Source of the DNA: Micromonospora sp. C28SCA-DRY-2
GTDB lineage: Bacteria; Actinomycetota; Actinomycetes; Mycobacteriales; Micromonosporaceae
DNA: 64,000 nucleotides
Direction: 5' to 3'
Assembly (NCBI RefSeq): GCF_030519475.1
Contig: NZ_JAUMKD010000001.1
Location: 1,364,001 to 1,428,000 of the forward strand
The notes below the pieces were generated by a model, which searched no databases, had not been told where the DNA came from, and saw only the letters and a list, made by a program, of their open reading frames with translations. Position 1 is the first letter of the stretch; each line of letters starts with the position of its first letter. The position numbers and the translations under genes were made by a program. Positions 7,853-17,709 of this stretch are shown piece after piece.

Positions 7853-8242
7853 TCAGCCCGGCCGGGCCGCGTCCAGCGCGGCGCGGACCAGCGCGAGCGC
7901 CGCCGCGGGTGGCACCCCGAGCCGGCCCGCCTGCGCCGCGTACTCGGCCGCCGCCCGCTGCAACCGGTCCATCGCGTCGTCCCGCCCGGGCGCGACGAAC
8001 GTGCCGTGCCGGCCCCGGGTGCGCAGCAGGCCGGCCGCCTCCAGTTCCCGGTAGGCCCGGGCCACCGTGTTCGCGGCCAGGTTCAGGTCCGCCGCGAGCT
8101 GCCGGACGGTGGGCAGCCGGGTGCCCACCGGCAGCCGGCCGTCGCCGACCATCTCCGCGAGCTGCCCGCGCACCTGCTCGTACGGCGGCACCGACGAGTC
8201 CTGGTCGACGACGATCAGCACCGGCTCCTCCCGCTCGCTCAT
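7853..8242 (-). CDS. GntR-family regulator, YtrA subfamily
   Basis: Short GntR regulator of 129 aa. Residues about 15-75 form the winged helix (PPYEQVRGQLAEMVGDGRLPVGTRLPTVRQLAADLNLAANTVARAYRELEAAGLL). Instead of a large effector domain there are only about 45 C-terminal helical residues, which defines the YtrA group that usually controls neighbouring transporter genes. Its ATG overlaps the stop of the upstream BrkB-like gene (ATGA, 8239-8242), so the two are translated together and the regulator may act on that operon. No ligand can be predicted. Confidence 0.88.
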   Translation of the reverse strand: MSEREEPVLIVVDQDSSVPPYEQVRGQLAEMVGDGRLPVGTRLPTVRQLAADLNLAANTVARAYRELEAAGLLRTRGRHGTFVAPGRDDAMDRLQRAAAEYAAQAGRLGVPPAAALALVRAALDAARPG

Positions 8243-9165
8243 CCGGCCCCGCCCGGGGTGCCGGGATCGGTGTCCACGTCGAGGTCGCCCGGCGGCGGGT
8301 CGCCCGCCGCGAGGTCCACCACCCGCCCGCGCGAGCTGGTCGCGGCCAGCGCCGCGCCGAAGAGCAGCAACTGGTTGAGCAGGTAGAGGTAGAGCAGCAG
8401 ACCCACCGCCCCGGCCACCACGGTGTACGCCGGGTTCCGCTCGGTGCGCACCACGTAGTAGCGCCCGACGGTGTTGAGCAGCGTGATGCCGACCGCGACC
8501 AGCAGCACCACCGGGCGCAGCCGGGCCCGGCTCATCCGCAGCCGGGGCACGGCGACCAGCAGCAGGGTGGCCAGCACCGCGTTGACCAGCACGCTCAGCA
8601 GCGCGCTGATCGTGGTGAGGCCGACCGAGCCGGTGCTGCGCAGCAGAAAGCGCAGCAGTGACTCCAGCGCGTCGACCGCGGCCACCGAGACACCGAGCAG
8701 CACGAAGACGACGATCAGCACGCCGAGGTCGACCAGCCGGCGGACCACCAGGTTGCCCGGCTGCTGGTTGAACCCGTACATCAGCCGCTGCGACGAGCGG
8801 ATCGCCTCCACCCAGCCGATCCCGGTGAAGACCAGGATGACCAGGCCGACCACGCCGACCGTGCCGCTGCTCTCGGCGATCTGCACCGGGTCGAGGAACG
8901 GCAGGTTCTCCCGGAGGAAGTCGGCGGCCGCGAGGCTGACCTCGTCGTTGTCCTCCAGGATCGCGCCGAAGATCGAGTACGCCACCAGCGCGAGCGCGAA
9001 CACCGCGAAGAAGCCGTAGTAGGCGATCGCCGCGGCCAGCCGCCCGCCCAGCAGGTCGGCGTAGAGTGCGCCGGCCCGCCAGAGGTGGTCGAACGCGCCG
9101 GAACGGTGGCGGGCGGCGTCCAACCGGCGACCGATGCCCGCCTCCAGGCGGCCGAACACGTTCAC
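8239..9165 (-). CDS. YihY/BrkB-family membrane protein
   Basis: Integral membrane protein of 308 aa in the YihY/virulence-factor BrkB family (formerly mis-called ribonuclease BN), with about six hydrophobic segments. After a cytoplasmic N-terminus (HRSGAFDHLWRAGALYADLLGGRLAAAIAYYGFFAVFALALVAYSIFG) come family motifs such as GIGWVEAIRSSQRLMYGFNQQPGNLVVRRLVDLGVL. The tail is acidic and Pro/Gly-rich. The GTG at 9165 (VNVFGRLEAG) is preferred because upstream codons read into poor sequence. It is the first gene of a two-gene unit with the YtrA-type regulator. The family has no settled transport function. Confidence 0.87.
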   Translation of the reverse strand: MNVFGRLEAGIGRRLDAARHRSGAFDHLWRAGALYADLLGGRLAAAIAYYGFFAVFALALVAYSIFGAILEDNDEVSLAAADFLRENLPFLDPVQIAESSGTVGVVGLVILVFTGIGWVEAIRSSQRLMYGFNQQPGNLVVRRLVDLGVLIVVFVLLGVSVAAVDALESLLRFLLRSTGSVGLTTISALLSVLVNAVLATLLLVAVPRLRMSRARLRPVVLLVAVGITLLNTVGRYYVVRTERNPAYTVVAGAVGLLLYLYLLNQLLLFGAALAATSSRGRVVDLAAGDPPPGDLDVDTDPGTPGGAG

Positions 9166-9241
9166 GCGGTCATCCTCGCCGATCCCCGGCCGCCGCGCGG
9201 GCAACCCGCCCGCCGCGTGCCCGTCCCGGCCGCCGGCGGAG

Positions 9242-9805
9242 TCAGCCGCCCAGCCGGAAGTCCCGGCGTGGTTGCCACCGGGCCTGCCCGCTGTGCGAGA
9301 AGAGGGTGAACGCCTCCACCTCGAACATCGCGGAGAAGTCGGCCAGGTCCTCGTACGCCTTGTCCAGCGCCTCCGGCGCGACGTCCTGCGCCACCGTGAC
9401 GTGCGGGTGGTACGGGAAGCGGGCCTCCCTCCGCAGCTCGGGGGCGGCGCTGATCGCGGCGGCCAGCAGCTCGCACTCGCTGATCCCGGCGGCGACCGCG
9501 ACGAAGACCACCTGGGTCACCGGCCGGAACGTGCCGGTGCCGCGCAGGTGCAGGGTGAACGGCAGGTGGGCGGCGGCCACCGCGCCCAGGTGCCGCTCCA
9601 CGGCGGGCAGCGTCGCCACCGGGATCTCGGTCGGCCCGAGCAGCGTCACGTGCGCGGGGATGTCCGCGGCCTGCGGGTCGCCGGCCTCGGCCCGGCGTCG
9701 GGTCAGCATCGCCCCCCACGGCTCGGGGATGTCCACCGCGACCCCGATCTGGATGGTGTCGTCCACCCCCGGCGCCCCGTTGCTGCCGTCCACGCTTCGC
9801 GCCAC
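9242..9805 (-). CDS. 2'-5' RNA ligase/cyclic phosphodiesterase-like (2H) protein
   Basis: Protein of 187 aa in the 2H phosphoesterase superfamily (LigT/ThpR-like). The two diagnostic motifs are present: HVTLLG with His52 and HVTVAQ with His135, separated by about 80 residues as in LigT-like enzymes. Such proteins open 2',3'-cyclic phosphates or join RNA ends, but actinobacterial members are uncharacterised. The GTG start at 9805 lacks a clear ribosome site. It lies 46 bases downstream of trpS on the same strand and may be cotranscribed. The length and both motifs are intact, so it is probably active on an RNA or nucleotide substrate. Confidence 0.83.
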   Translation of the reverse strand: MARSVDGSNGAPGVDDTIQIGVAVDIPEPWGAMLTRRRAEAGDPQAADIPAHVTLLGPTEIPVATLPAVERHLGAVAAAHLPFTLHLRGTGTFRPVTQVVFVAVAAGISECELLAAAISAAPELRREARFPYHPHVTVAQDVAPEALDKAYEDLADFSAMFEVEAFTLFSHSGQARWQPRRDFRLGG

Positions 9806-9851
9806 CCCTCCGACCGCCGACCCGTCACCCGTACCGTCGCGCCGCGCGGCG

Positions 9852-10910
<1,059 letters not shown>

Positions 10911-11933
10911 TCATGACGGCCCCACGGGTCGGTTGGGGCCGGTAGCGGTGGGCGCGTCGACCTCGCGGCGCTGCTCGGGCAGGCGCATCGCGGAGACGGC
11001 GAGCCGGGCCACCCGGCGCCCCTCCAGGGCCAGCACCCGCAGCAGCCACCCGCCGGGCGGCTCCCCCGCCCCGGCCGGGCCGCCCTCCGGCCCGACGGCC
11101 ACCGGCACCTCGTCGCCGGCCACCGGCAGCCGGCCCAGCGCCGCCATCACGTACCCGCCGACCGTCTCGTACGGGCCGGCGGGCAGCCGCACCCCGGTGC
11201 GCTCGGCGAAGTCGGCGAGGTTGAGCCGGCCGTCCACCACCGCGGGCAGGCCGGCGCGCACCGGCTCGGGCGGGCCGTCGTACTCGCCGTGGATCTCCCC
11301 GACCAGCTCCTCGATCAGGTCCTCGCAGGTGACGATGCCGGCGGTGCCCCCGTACTCGTCGACCACCACGGCCAGGTGGTGCCCCTCCCGGCGCATCTCG
11401 GTCAGCGCGGCGAGCACCCGCTTGCTGCCCGGCAGCCGCTTCACCTCCCGGGTCAACTCGCCGACCGTGGCGCACGGGTCGCCCTCGGGGCGCAGCAGCA
11501 CGTCGCGCAGGTGCACGAAGCCGACCACGTCGTCGTGGGTGCCGTCGACCACCGGGTAGCGGGTGTGCGGCTCGGCGCGGACCAGCCGGGCCGCCTCGGC
11601 GATGGACAGCCGGGCGGAGAGGAAGACCACCTCGGTGCGGGGCATCATCACCTCGCGGACCAGGCTCGCGCCGGCGACCAGCACCTCGTCGATGATCCGG
11701 CGTTCCTCCGGGTCCAGCAGCGTGTTGGCGGCGACCAGGTCGCGCAGGTCAGCCTCGCTGATCCGCTCCCGGCCGGCGGCCGGGCTGGCACCGAGCAGGT
11801 CGGTCACCAGCCGGGTGGCGCCGTCCGCGGCGCGGACCACGACCCGGGCGACCGCCCGGGCGAGCGGGCCCGGTTCGCGGCGCGGCCGCTCCCGCGTCCG
11901 CCGCCGGAGCCCGGGACGACCCGCTTCCCGCAT
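10911..11933 (-). CDS. CorC/HlyC-like protein with paired CBS domains, lacking the DUF21 membrane domain
   Basis: Protein of 340 aa with a paired CBS module (about residues 80-205: MMPRTEVVFLSARLSIAEAARLVRAE, then VVDEYGGTAGIVTCEDLIEELVGEI) and a C-terminal CorC_HlyC domain (about 220-330). Actinobacterial relatives, presumed Mg2+/Co2+ exporters or regulators, usually begin with a DUF21 domain of three to four membrane helices; here the first 75 residues are Arg-rich and soluble. It therefore resembles E. coli CorC, a soluble partner, rather than the full transporter. Whether this is natural or a truncation cannot be told; 180 bases upstream contain no missing helices in any frame. The start ATG at 11933 has a weak ribosome site. 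Confidence 0.85.
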   Translation of the reverse strand: MREAGRPGLRRRTRERPRREPGPLARAVARVVVRAADGATRLVTDLLGASPAAGRERISEADLRDLVAANTLLDPEERRIIDEVLVAGASLVREVMMPRTEVVFLSARLSIAEAARLVRAEPHTRYPVVDGTHDDVVGFVHLRDVLLRPEGDPCATVGELTREVKRLPGSKRVLAALTEMRREGHHLAVVVDEYGGTAGIVTCEDLIEELVGEIHGEYDGPPEPVRAGLPAVVDGRLNLADFAERTGVRLPAGPYETVGGYVMAALGRLPVAGDEVPVAVGPEGGPAGAGEPPGGWLLRVLALEGRRVARLAVSAMRLPEQRREVDAPTATGPNRPVGPS

Positions 11934-11989
11934 GCCTTGGATGGTAGACAGCGGAGGCCGTCGCCACCCGCAACCGCATATGTTCGGCT

Positions 11990-12014
11990 CTGTTTAATCG
12001 TGAGAGTTTATGAT
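11990..12014 (+). promoter_or_regulatory. Candidate galE promoter/operator with imperfect direct repeats
   Basis: An unusually AT-rich island between the corC-like gene and galE contains GTTTAATCGTG (11992-12002) and GTTTATGATGG (12006-12016), two similar half-sites 14 bases apart. TATGAT (12009-12014) is a good -10 box; no convincing -35 is seen. GTTTxATxxTG repeats resemble operators I associate with galactose regulators of Streptomyces, but this is from memory. Confidence 0.35.
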
Positions 12015-12114
12015 GGAATGGCGAGCGAGCGGACGCGGAGCACGCCCCGACCGGCGGCCGTAGGGTGATCACCACATGGTCGCGGCCGGAGCGGCCAGGC
12101 AGGAGGGGACCGAC

Positions 12115-13098
12115 GTGAAACTGCTCGTCACCGGCGGCGCCGGCTTCATCGGCAGCGTGGTGACCCGGATGCTGCTGGACGCCGGGCACCAGGTGGTCGT
12201 CCTCGACGACCTGCGCACCGGGCACCGGGCCGCGCTCGCCCCCGAGGCGACCCACGTCGAGGCGTCCATCCACGAGGCGGCCCGGGTGGTCACCCCCGAG
12301 GCCGGCTTCGACGGGGTGCTGCACTTCGCCGCCCTGATCGCCGCCGGCGAGTCGATGGTCAAGCCCGAGCTCTACTGGCACACCAACACCGTCGGCACGC
12401 TCGCGCTGCTCGACGCGGTCCGCGCCGCCGGGGTGCCCCGGCTGGTCTTCTCCTCCACCGCCGCCGTCTACGGCAATCCCACCGAGCTGCCGATCCCGGA
12501 GACCGCCGTCAAGGCCCCCACCAACACGTACGGGGCCACCAAGCTCGCCGTCGACATGGCGCTCACCTCCGAGGCGATCGCGCACGGCCTGGCCGCCGTC
12601 TCGCTGCGCTACTTCAACGTGGCCGGCGCGCACCTCGACGGCGACGTCGCGCTCGGCGAGCGGCACGACCCGGAGACCCACCTGATCCCGATCGCGCTCG
12701 AGGTGGCCGCCGGCCGCCGGGAGAAGCTCCAGCTCTTCGGCGACGACTACCCCACCGTCGACGGCACCTGCGTGCGCGACTACATCCACGTCGCCGACCT
12801 GGCCCGGGCCCACCTGCTCGCGCTGGACACCGCGACCGGCGGCCAGCACCGGATCTACAACCTCGGCAACGGCAGCGGCTTCACCAACCGGCAGGTCGTG
12901 GACGTGGTCCGCGAGGTCACCGGGCACCCGGTGCCGGTCGAGGTCGCGCCGCGCCGCGAGGGCGACCCGGCCGAGCTGGTCGCCTCGTCCGCGCTGGCCC
13001 GCAACGAACTCGGCTGGGTGCCGCGGAAGCCGACCCTGCACGACATGGTCGGCGACGCCTGGGCCTTCTACCGCGCCCACGTGCTGGAGCAGCGGTGA
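12115..13098 (+). CDS. galE: UDP-glucose 4-epimerase
   Basis: NAD-dependent epimerase of 327 aa interconverting UDP-galactose and UDP-glucose for galactose use and for cell-surface glycans. The N-terminal Rossmann motif is TGGAGFIG (residues about 7-14). The catalytic Ser-Tyr-Lys set is visible as FSSTAAVYG and TYGATKLAVD, and RYFNVAGA and GTCVRDYIHVADLARAH are GalE signatures. The GTG at 12115 is preferred to the ATG at 12076 because AGGAGGGG lies about eight bases before it and the Rossmann fold then starts normally (VKLLVTGGAGF). The stop overlaps galK (GTGA). The usual third gene, galT, is absent here. Confidence 0.93.
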   Translation: MKLLVTGGAGFIGSVVTRMLLDAGHQVVVLDDLRTGHRAALAPEATHVEASIHEAARVVTPEAGFDGVLHFAALIAAGESMVKPELYWHTNTVGTLALLDAVRAAGVPRLVFSSTAAVYGNPTELPIPETAVKAPTNTYGATKLAVDMALTSEAIAHGLAAVSLRYFNVAGAHLDGDVALGERHDPETHLIPIALEVAAGRREKLQLFGDDYPTVDGTCVRDYIHVADLARAHLLALDTATGGQHRIYNLGNGSGFTNRQVVDVVREVTGHPVPVEVAPRREGDPAELVASSALARNELGWVPRKPTLHDMVGDAWAFYRAHVLEQR

Positions 13099-14255
13099 CC
13101 GACGACGTCGCGGCCCGCGCCACCGCCGGCTTCCGCAAGGCGTACGGGGCGGAGCCGGCGGGCCGCTGGGCGGCTCCCGGGCGGGCCAACCTGATCGGCG
13201 AGCACACCGACTACAACGACGGCTTCGTGCTCCCCTTCGCGCTCTCCCTGCGCACCGTGGCGGCGGCCGCCACCCAGTCCGGCGAGACCTGGACCGTCTG
13301 GTCGGAGCTGACCGGCGAGACGGTCACCTTCGGTGCCGCCGAGGTCGCCGCGCCGGGCCGGGTCACCGGCTGGGCCGCGTACGTGGCCGGGGTGGTGTGG
13401 GCGCTGCGCGAGGCCGGCCACAGCGTGCCCGGCGCCCGGCTGGCGATCGCCTCCGACGTGCCGCTCGGCTCCGGGCTCTCCTCCTCGGCCGCGCTGGAGT
13501 CGGCCGTGCTGGCCGCCCTGGTCGACCTGGCCGGGCTGGACCTGCCCGCCGAGCGGCGGCCCCGGCTGGCCCAGCGGGCCGAGAACGCCTACGTCGGCGC
13601 GCCGACCGGGATCATGGACCAGTCCGCCGCCATCCGCTGCCGGGCCGGGCACGCGCTCTTCCTCGACTGCCGCGACGAGTCGGTCGAGCACATCCCGTTC
13701 GACCTGGAGGCCGCCGGGCTCGCCATGCTGGTGGTCGACAGCCGGGCCCCGCACCGGCACGCCGACGGCGAGTACGCGGCCCGCCGCAAGTCCTGCGAGC
13801 ACGCCGCCGAGCTGCTCGGCGTACCGGCGCTGCGCGACGTCACGGTGGCCGGGCTGGACGACGCGCTCGCCCGCCTCGACGACGACGAGACCCGCCGGCG
13901 GGTCCGGCACGTGGTCACCGAGGACCAGCGGGTGCTGGACACCGTCGCGCTGCTGCGGGCCGGCCGGATCCGCGAGATCGGCCCGCTGCTGACCGCCTCG
14001 CACGCCTCGATGCGGGACGACTTCGAGATCACCGTGCCGGAGATCGACACCGCCGTCGAGGCGGCGCTGGCGGCTGGGGCGCTCGGTGCGCGGATGACCG
14101 GCGGCGGGTTCGGTGGCTGCGTCCTCGCCCTGGTCGACGCCGACGCCGCCGAGCCGGTGGCCGCCGCCGTCACGGCCGCGTACGCCGAGCGCGGTTTCAC
14201 CGCCCCCGGGCACGTCACCGTGCTGCCCGGTCCGGGCGCCACCCGCCTGGACTGA
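13095..14255 (+). CDS. galK: Galactokinase
   Basis: GHMP-family kinase of 386 aa that phosphorylates galactose at C1. The galactokinase signature GRANLIGEHTDYNDGFVLP opens the protein, the GHMP ATP-binding loop is PLGSGLSSSAALE (about residues 122-134), the catalytic Asp lies in PTGIMDQSA, and the third motif is MTGGGFGGCVLAL near the C-terminus. All are intact. The GTG start overlaps the galE stop (GTGA), so the two are translationally coupled. Without galT nearby the pathway is split: galactose-1-phosphate uridylyltransferase must be encoded elsewhere. Confidence 0.95.
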   Translation: MTDDVAARATAGFRKAYGAEPAGRWAAPGRANLIGEHTDYNDGFVLPFALSLRTVAAAATQSGETWTVWSELTGETVTFGAAEVAAPGRVTGWAAYVAGVVWALREAGHSVPGARLAIASDVPLGSGLSSSAALESAVLAALVDLAGLDLPAERRPRLAQRAENAYVGAPTGIMDQSAAIRCRAGHALFLDCRDESVEHIPFDLEAAGLAMLVVDSRAPHRHADGEYAARRKSCEHAAELLGVPALRDVTVAGLDDALARLDDDETRRRVRHVVTEDQRVLDTVALLRAGRIREIGPLLTASHASMRDDFEITVPEIDTAVEAALAAGALGARMTGGGFGGCVLALVDADAAEPVAAAVTAAYAERGFTAPGHVTVLPGPGATRLD

Positions 14256-14346
14256 GCCGCCGCCCCGGCCCGCCGCCAGGCGACGGTCCGAAGGCGACGG
14301 TCGGTAGGGTGTCCCGGCGGGCGACGCGACGGACTGGGGAGGCGAC

Positions 14347-15477
14347 GTGGGCGACGCCGGTGTGACCGCGCAGGAACGGGCGCTGGCGCTGATCCGGGTC
14401 GGGCGGCACGCCGACGCGGCACGGGTGCTGACCGACCAGCTCGCCGAGCAGCCCGAGCACGTCGGCGTGCTGCTCATGCTGGCCCGCTGCCGCCGGGAGC
14501 TGGGCCAGCTCGCGGAGGCCATGCGCGTGGTCGACCGGGCGCTGGGCTTCGCCACCGCCAAGGAGCACCTGCTCGCCGAGAAGGCCCGGATCCTGCTGGC
14601 CGCCGGCCACGCCGGGTACGCGGCGGCCGCCGCGCAGCGGGCGCTGGACCTGGCGCCGGGGTCGTGGGAGGCGAACGCGCTGCTGGCCGAGGCGCTGCTC
14701 ACCCTCGGCAACCCGACCCGGGTGGTGGTCGCCCGCCGGTACGCCGACACCGCGCTGGATCTCGCCCGGCACATCCCGGACGTACACCTGCTCGACGCCC
14801 GCCTGCACGCCCGGATGGGCCGGCCGCGGGCCGCGCGGGCGGCCTGCCGGCAGGCCCTCGCCCTGGACCCGGCGTACGAACCGGCGCTGCGCCAACTCGC
14901 GCTGCTGGACGCCGCGCGGGACCGGGCGGGGCGGGCCGCCCGGGGCTTCACCGCCGCGCTGGCCGCCGACCCGCAGAACCCGGGGGCCGCCGCCGCGCAC
15001 GAGGCGGTCGCCGCCGCGCTGTGCTGGCGGCTGTTCGACCTGCTGGTGCTGGCCGCCCTCGGGCACTGGGCGCTGTTCGCGACGATCGCCGGCGCGCTCG
15101 GCGACGCGGGCCGGCCCGCCCGGCTGGCCGCCGCGGTGGCGGTGCCGCCGCTGGTCGCCGCGGCGGGCGTGCTGGCCTGGCGCCGGCAGCCGGCGGCGGT
15201 GCGGTGGCAGCTGCGCCGGCAGCTCGGCTCGACCTCGGTGCTGCTCTGCCTGCTGCTCAGCCTGACCGTGGCCGCCGGTCTGGTGGTCGGCAGCCTCGCG
15301 CCGGTGCCGGGCGCGCTGCTGCTGGTCCCCGGTTGCGCGATCTTCGCGTTCCGCGCCTGGCGCCAGCTCGGCCGCCGCGCCGCGCCGGCCGTCCGCTGGC
15401 TCGGCTACCGGATCTGGACCCGGCTCGCCGCCCGCACCACCCTGTCGACCCCGGGCGCCCCGACCGGAGGTTCCTGA
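14347..15477 (+). CDS. TPR-repeat membrane protein
   Basis: Protein of 376 aa, not assignable to a pathway. The first 220 residues are tetratricopeptide-like helices (ALALIRVGRHADAARVLTDQLAEQPEHVGVLLMLARC, AQRALDLAPGSWEANALLAEALLTLGNP, CRQALALDPAYEPALRQLALLD), giving about five repeats for protein binding. The C-terminal third has about four membrane segments (LFDLLVLAALGHWALFATIAGAL, LAAAVAVPPLVAAAGVLAW, VLLCLLLSLTVAAGLVVGSL, ALLLVPGCAIFAFRAW). The GTG start at 14347 follows a GGGGAGG ribosome site. Topology puts the TPR domain in the cytoplasm. It is convergent with cysN, their stops being only about 20 bases apart. Confidence 0.82.
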   Translation: MGDAGVTAQERALALIRVGRHADAARVLTDQLAEQPEHVGVLLMLARCRRELGQLAEAMRVVDRALGFATAKEHLLAEKARILLAAGHAGYAAAAAQRALDLAPGSWEANALLAEALLTLGNPTRVVVARRYADTALDLARHIPDVHLLDARLHARMGRPRAARAACRQALALDPAYEPALRQLALLDAARDRAGRAARGFTAALAADPQNPGAAAAHEAVAAALCWRLFDLLVLAALGHWALFATIAGALGDAGRPARLAAAVAVPPLVAAAGVLAWRRQPAAVRWQLRRQLGSTSVLLCLLLSLTVAAGLVVGSLAPVPGALLLVPGCAIFAFRAWRQLGRRAAPAVRWLGYRIWTRLAARTTLSTPGAPTGGS

Positions 15478-15496
15478 CCGGCGCGCCGGGGCCGGG

Positions 15497-16801
15497 TCAG
15501 GAGGCTTCGATGATCATGCCGGCGCCGACCGTACGGTTGGTGGTCTCGTCGATGATGACGAAGCCGCCGGTGGTGCGGTTGCGCCGGTACTCGTCGGCGA
15601 GCAGCGGGATGGTGGTCCGCAGCCGCACCCGGCCGATCTCGTTGAGCCGCAGTTCGCCGGCCGCCTCGTCGCGGTGCAGCGAGTTGATGTCCAGCCGGTA
15701 GTTCAGCCCGCGCACGATCGCCCGGGCCGAGCGGGTGGTGTGCTTGATGGCGTACTTGCCACCGACCTGGAGCGGCCGGGTCTCGTCCATCCAGCAGACC
15801 ATCGCCTCGATGTCCTGGGCCACCGCCGGGGCGTTGTTCGGCCGGCAGATCAGGTCGCCCCGGGAGATGTCGAGCTCGTCTTCCAGGCGTACGGTCACCG
15901 ACATGGGCGGGAACGCCTCCGCCACCGGCCCGTCGGCGGTCTCCACCGCGGCGATCCGGCTGGTGAACCCGGACGGCAGCACCATCACCTCGTCACCCGG
16001 CTTGAGCACGCCCGAGGCCACCTGACCGGCGTAGCCCCGGTAGTCGGTCACGGTGGTGGACTGCGGGCGGATCACGTACTGCACCGGGAACCGGACGTCG
16101 ACCAGGTTGCGGTCGCTGGCGATGTGCACCCGCTCCAGGTGGTGCAGCAGCGACGGCCCCTCGTACCAGGGCATGTTCTCCGACCGGCTGACGATGTTGT
16201 CGCCCCTGAGCGCGGAGACCGGCACCACGGTCAGGTCCGGCACCTCCAGCTTCGCGGCGAACGCGGTGAACTCGTCGGCGATCCGCTCGAAGACCTCCTG
16301 CGAGAAGTCGACCAGGTCCATCTTGTTGACGCAGAGCACCAGGTGCGGGACCCGCAGCAGCGAGCAGAGGAAGGCGTGCCGGCGGGACTGCTCGACCAGG
16401 CCCTTTCGGGCGTCGACCAGGATCAGCGCCAGGTCGGCGGTGGACGCCCCGGTGACCATGTTCCGGGTGTACTGGATGTGCCCGGGGGTGTCGGCGATGA
16501 TGAACTTCCGCCGCGGGGTGGCGAAGTAGCGGTACGCCACGTCGATGGTGATGCCCTGCTCCCGCTCCGCCCGCAGGCCGTCGGTGAGCAGCGCCAGGTT
16601 GGTGTACTCGTCGCCGCGCGCCGCGCTGACCGCCTCGACGGCGGCGAGCTGGTCGGTGAAGAGCGACTTGGTGTCGTACAGCAGCCGGCCGATCAGGGTC
16701 GACTTGCCGTCGTCCACGCTGCCCGCGGTGGCGAAACGCAGCAGGTCCATGGGGCGGCCGGAGGTCTCGGTGGCCGCCGGCGCCACGGTCTCGGTGGTCA
16801 T
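15497..16801 (-). CDS. cysN: Sulfate adenylyltransferase subunit 1 (GTPase)
   Basis: Regulatory GTPase subunit of ATP sulfurylase, 434 aa, which couples GTP hydrolysis to formation of adenosine 5'-phosphosulfate. The EF-Tu-like G domain has G1 AGSVDDGKSTLIG (about residues 29-41), G3 DTPGHIQYTRNM, and G4 NKMDL, followed by two beta-barrel domains. There is no fused APS kinase (CysC) domain. The start ATG at 16801 overlaps the last base of the cysD stop (TGATG), so the two subunits are made together. The first residues before the G domain are unstructured. Confidence 0.95.
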   Translation of the reverse strand: MTTETVAPAATETSGRPMDLLRFATAGSVDDGKSTLIGRLLYDTKSLFTDQLAAVEAVSAARGDEYTNLALLTDGLRAEREQGITIDVAYRYFATPRRKFIIADTPGHIQYTRNMVTGASTADLALILVDARKGLVEQSRRHAFLCSLLRVPHLVLCVNKMDLVDFSQEVFERIADEFTAFAAKLEVPDLTVVPVSALRGDNIVSRSENMPWYEGPSLLHHLERVHIASDRNLVDVRFPVQYVIRPQSTTVTDYRGYAGQVASGVLKPGDEVMVLPSGFTSRIAAVETADGPVAEAFPPMSVTVRLEDELDISRGDLICRPNNAPAVAQDIEAMVCWMDETRPLQVGGKYAIKHTTRSARAIVRGLNYRLDINSLHRDEAAGELRLNEIGRVRLRTTIPLLADEYRRNRTTGGFVIIDETTNRTVGAGMIIEAS

Positions 16802-17709
16802 CAGAAGTAGCCCTCCCGCTTGCGGTCCTCCATGGCGGCCTCGCTGACCCGGTCGTCGCCCCGGGTCGCACCGCGCTCGGTGATCCGGGTGGCGGCGACC
16901 TCCTCGATGACCTTCTCCACCGTGTCGGCGTCCGAGCGGACGGCGGCGGTGCAGGACGCGTCGCCGACCGTGCGGTAGCGCACCCGCGCCTTGAACCGCT
17001 CCTCACCCGCGCGCGGCCGGAAGAACTCGTTGACCGCGTAGAGCATCCCGTCCCGCTCGACCACCTCGCGCTCGTGCGCGTAGTAGATCGACGGCAGCGC
17101 GATCCGCTCCCGGGCGATGTAGTGCCAGACGTCCAGCTCGGTCCAGTTGGACAGCGGGAAGACCCGGATCGACTCGCCCGGGTGGTGCCGGCCGTTGTAG
17201 AGCGCCCACAGTTCGGGACGCTGGTTCTTCGGGTCCCACTGGCCGAACTCGTCCCGGAAGCTGAACACCCGTTCCTTGGCCCGGGCCTTCTCCTCGTCCC
17301 GGCGGGCGCCGCCGAAGAGCGCGTCGAAGCGGTGCTTCTCCACCGCGTCCAGCAGCACCGGGGTCTGGATCCGGTTGCGCATGCCGTCGGCCGACTCGCG
17401 CACCAACCCGCTGGCCAGCGCCTCCGGCACGCTCGCCACCACCAGTTGCAACCCCAGCTCGGCGACCCGCCGGTCCCGGTATTCGAGAACCTCGGGGAAG
17501 TTGTGCCCGGTGTCCACGTGCATCACCGGGAACGGGATGTTGGCCGGCGCGAACGCCTTCTGGGCCAACCGCAGCATCACGATCGAGTCCTTGCCGCCGG
17601 AGAAGAGCAGCACCGGCCGCTCCATCTCGGCGACCACCTCGCGCATCACGAAGATGCTCTCGGCCTCCAGCGCGTCGAGGTGCGAGACCTGGTAGGCGGG
17701 GCGGGTCAC
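16801..17709 (-). CDS. cysD: Sulfate adenylyltransferase subunit 2
   Basis: Catalytic subunit of ATP sulfurylase, 302 aa, which adenylates sulfate in the first step of assimilation. The PP-loop is LLFSGGKDSIVMLRLA (residues about 34-49), and VMHVDTGHNFPEVLEYRD, RRDEEKARAKERVFSFRDEFGQWDPKNQRPELW and FPLSNWTELDVWHYI are conserved CysD blocks. The protein ends DRKREGYF, as is typical. The GTG start at 17709 overlaps the stop of a nine-codon mini-ORF (GTGA) that appears related to the repeat before the gene at 32409. cysQ lies upstream on the same strand. Confidence 0.95.
   Translation of the reverse strand: MTRPAYQVSHLDALEAESIFVMREVVAEMERPVLLFSGGKDSIVMLRLAQKAFAPANIPFPVMHVDTGHNFPEVLEYRDRRVAELGLQLVVASVPEALASGLVRESADGMRNRIQTPVLLDAVEKHRFDALFGGARRDEEKARAKERVFSFRDEFGQWDPKNQRPELWALYNGRHHPGESIRVFPLSNWTELDVWHYIARERIALPSIYYAHEREVVERDGMLYAVNEFFRPRAGEERFKARVRYRTVGDASCTAAVRSDADTVEKVIEEVAATRITERGATRGDDRVSEAAMEDRKREGYF

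Noticed and set aside
15478-15496. Small inverted repeat (CTGACC/GGTCAG) between the TPR gene and cysN
   Set aside because: The stem is only six to seven pairs and overlaps the stops; too weak to call a terminator.
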